5,587 bases of DNA from Mycobacterium sp. (GTDB taxonomy: Bacteria > Actinomycetota > Actinomycetes > Mycobacteriales > Mycobacteriaceae), in assembly GCA_019246375.1 (NCBI GenBank), contig JAFAQO010000610.1, positions 1 to 5,587 of the forward strand. The letters are read 5' to 3'. Below, piece by piece: positions 5,040 to 5,587 of the stretch. The position numbers and the translations under genes are program-made. The notes below the pieces were generated by a model. That model had not been told where the DNA came from. It saw nothing but the letters and a program-made list of their open reading frames with translations, and searched no databases. Each line of letters starts with the position of its first letter. The first letter of the stretch is position 1.

Positions 5040-5453
5040 TCACGGCGGTGGTGCACCTGGACACCACGGGGGGATTGGACAGAACCTGGGGCCCGGCGCC
5101 GATGGGGAAGGCGGTGGCGGCGTTTCCCCCTCAAAAATATTTCGAGCGACATTGCCCTGCCCAGGTTCGACGTACCAGTAGGTGTGGCAGACATTCGAGT
5201 CCCAGACGACTGGGTTCACACGAAGATTACCGGTCTGCACCGGAGGATCTCCTGGGCACCATTGGCATGGCCCTGCTGGGTGGTCATTCGGACAGCCCGG
5301 CCAAGCTCCTTGCGGCGGCGCAGGACTAGGTTGGGCTTGGGCGGTACCTGCGGCCAGCCCCAATCCGGTCACCCCGGCGCCCGACAGCAGCGCCCCGGCG
5401 AAGGCGCGCTTCAGCAGGTGCCCGCTAATCCGGCCGGGGAACCGGCTAGGCAC
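5040..5453 (-). CDS. Secreted small Pro/Trp/Cys-rich protein
   Basis: From GTG at 5453 the product has 137 residues. Residues 12-40 form a Sec signal peptide: basic HLLKR, a hydrophobic Ala/Leu/Gly core, and cleavage after AQA (residue 40). The mature part, about 97 residues, has six cysteines and motifs QWCPGDPP, NVCHTYWYV and PPWCPG, with a proline-rich stretch PPPPSPSAPGP near the end. This resembles the families of short exported proteins with WCPG and CH-Y motifs that are numerous in mycobacteria; their function is not known to me. I chose GTG 5453 because GAGG lies nine bases upstream; a TTG at 5468 in the same frame is possible but poorly supported. The start overlaps the stop codon of the upstream gene by eight bases, suggesting coupled translation. 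No lipobox is seen. Confidence 0.8.
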   Translation of the reverse strand: MPSRFPGRISGHLLKRAFAGALLSGAGVTGLGLAAGTAQAQPSPAPPQGAWPGCPNDHPAGPCQWCPGDPPVQTGNLRVNPVVWDSNVCHTYWYVEPGQGNVARNIFEGETPPPPSPSAPGPRFCPIPPWCPGAPPP

Positions 5454-5587
5454 TAGCTTCCGCCTCAAGCTGCAGCCGGATCACTTGCGCTCGCGCCCAG
5501 GCGGCCACAGCTTCGGCTTCGGCGGCTTCTGCCTCGGCGGACTTCGCCGGTTCGCTGCCGGATGGCCTGCCCCGCCGAAGAGTCGCG
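5446..5587 (-). CDS. C-terminal end of an Ala/Glu-rich protein, cut by the window edge
   Basis: A frame too short for ordinary ORF calling stays open from the window edge to a TAG at 5446-5448, giving 46 residues: a basic start (TLRRGRPSG), an Ala/Glu-rich helix (SAEAEAAEAEAVAAWARAQ), then VIRLQLEAEASA. Codons are GC-rich at third positions, and the stop overlaps the GTG start of the secreted-protein gene, which supports both being genes in one operon. The RRGRPSG stretch resembles an AT-hook or a linker, but the family cannot be named from this piece. Confidence 0.5.
   Translation of the reverse strand, partial: ATLRRGRPSGSEPAKSAEAEAAEAEAVAAWARAQVIRLQLEAEASA

Noticed and set aside
5160..5170. 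CCCAGGTTCGA, an 11-base match to the tRNA-Lys T-arm (4125-4135), as a possible second attachment site.
   Set aside because: It lies inside the secreted-protein coding sequence, the match stops after 11 bases, and the flanks differ, so chance plus coding constraint is the simpler explanation.
4956..5456. Plus-strand open frame of 166 codons.
   Set aside because: It is antisense to the secreted protein, whose signal peptide and cysteine motifs on the minus strand are convincing.

Overview
The window looks like chromosomal DNA of a mycobacterium, probably a slow grower. It has high G+C, GTG/TTG starts, a GAF-ANTAR regulator, an HspR-like MerR protein, a small secreted Trp/Cys/Pro-rich protein of a kind common in mycobacteria, and actinobacterial tRNAs. 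The species cannot be fixed from sequence alone.

Layout. (1) 36-1490, plus strand: a complete NAD-type aldehyde dehydrogenase. (2) 1711-2625, minus strand, convergent with it: a GAF-ANTAR regulator that carries a second, partial ANTAR-like bundle at its N-terminus. Compact hairpins follow both stop codons. (3) 2626-3176: a long non-coding stretch with no convincing gene, turning AT-richer towards the MerR gene and holding clustered CTTG/CAAG half-sites. (4) 3177-3539, plus strand: a short HspR-like MerR regulator ending in a coiled coil built from three 21-bp repeats. (5) 3649-4150: a tRNA locus, with tRNA-Glu, tRNA-Asp and tRNA-Phe transcribed leftwards and tRNA-Lys transcribed rightwards from a shared 121-bp spacer. 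The tRNA-Phe anticodon stem contains two adjacent G-G oppositions, which is abnormal. (6) 4151-4987: a decayed prophage or integrative element at the 3' end of tRNA-Lys. It keeps only the catalytic C-terminus of a tyrosine integrase, an N-terminally truncated Holliday-junction-resolvase-like gene facing the other way, and a small downstream ORF. An internal deletion evidently fused the integrase and resolvase fragments near 4450-4480. (7) 5040-5587, minus strand: a secreted small protein whose GTG start overlaps the stop codon of an upstream Ala/Glu-rich gene that runs off the window.

The genes do not form one pathway. The coherent story is a tRNA-Lys attachment site that captured an element, now mostly deleted, next to stress or signal-responsive regulators and an ordinary metabolic enzyme. 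I see no convincing new multi-gene system. The best leads are the damaged tRNA-Phe anticodon stem, the ANTAR duplication, the integrase-resolvase scar with an adjacent 11-bp tandem repeat, and the overlapping gene pair at the right edge.
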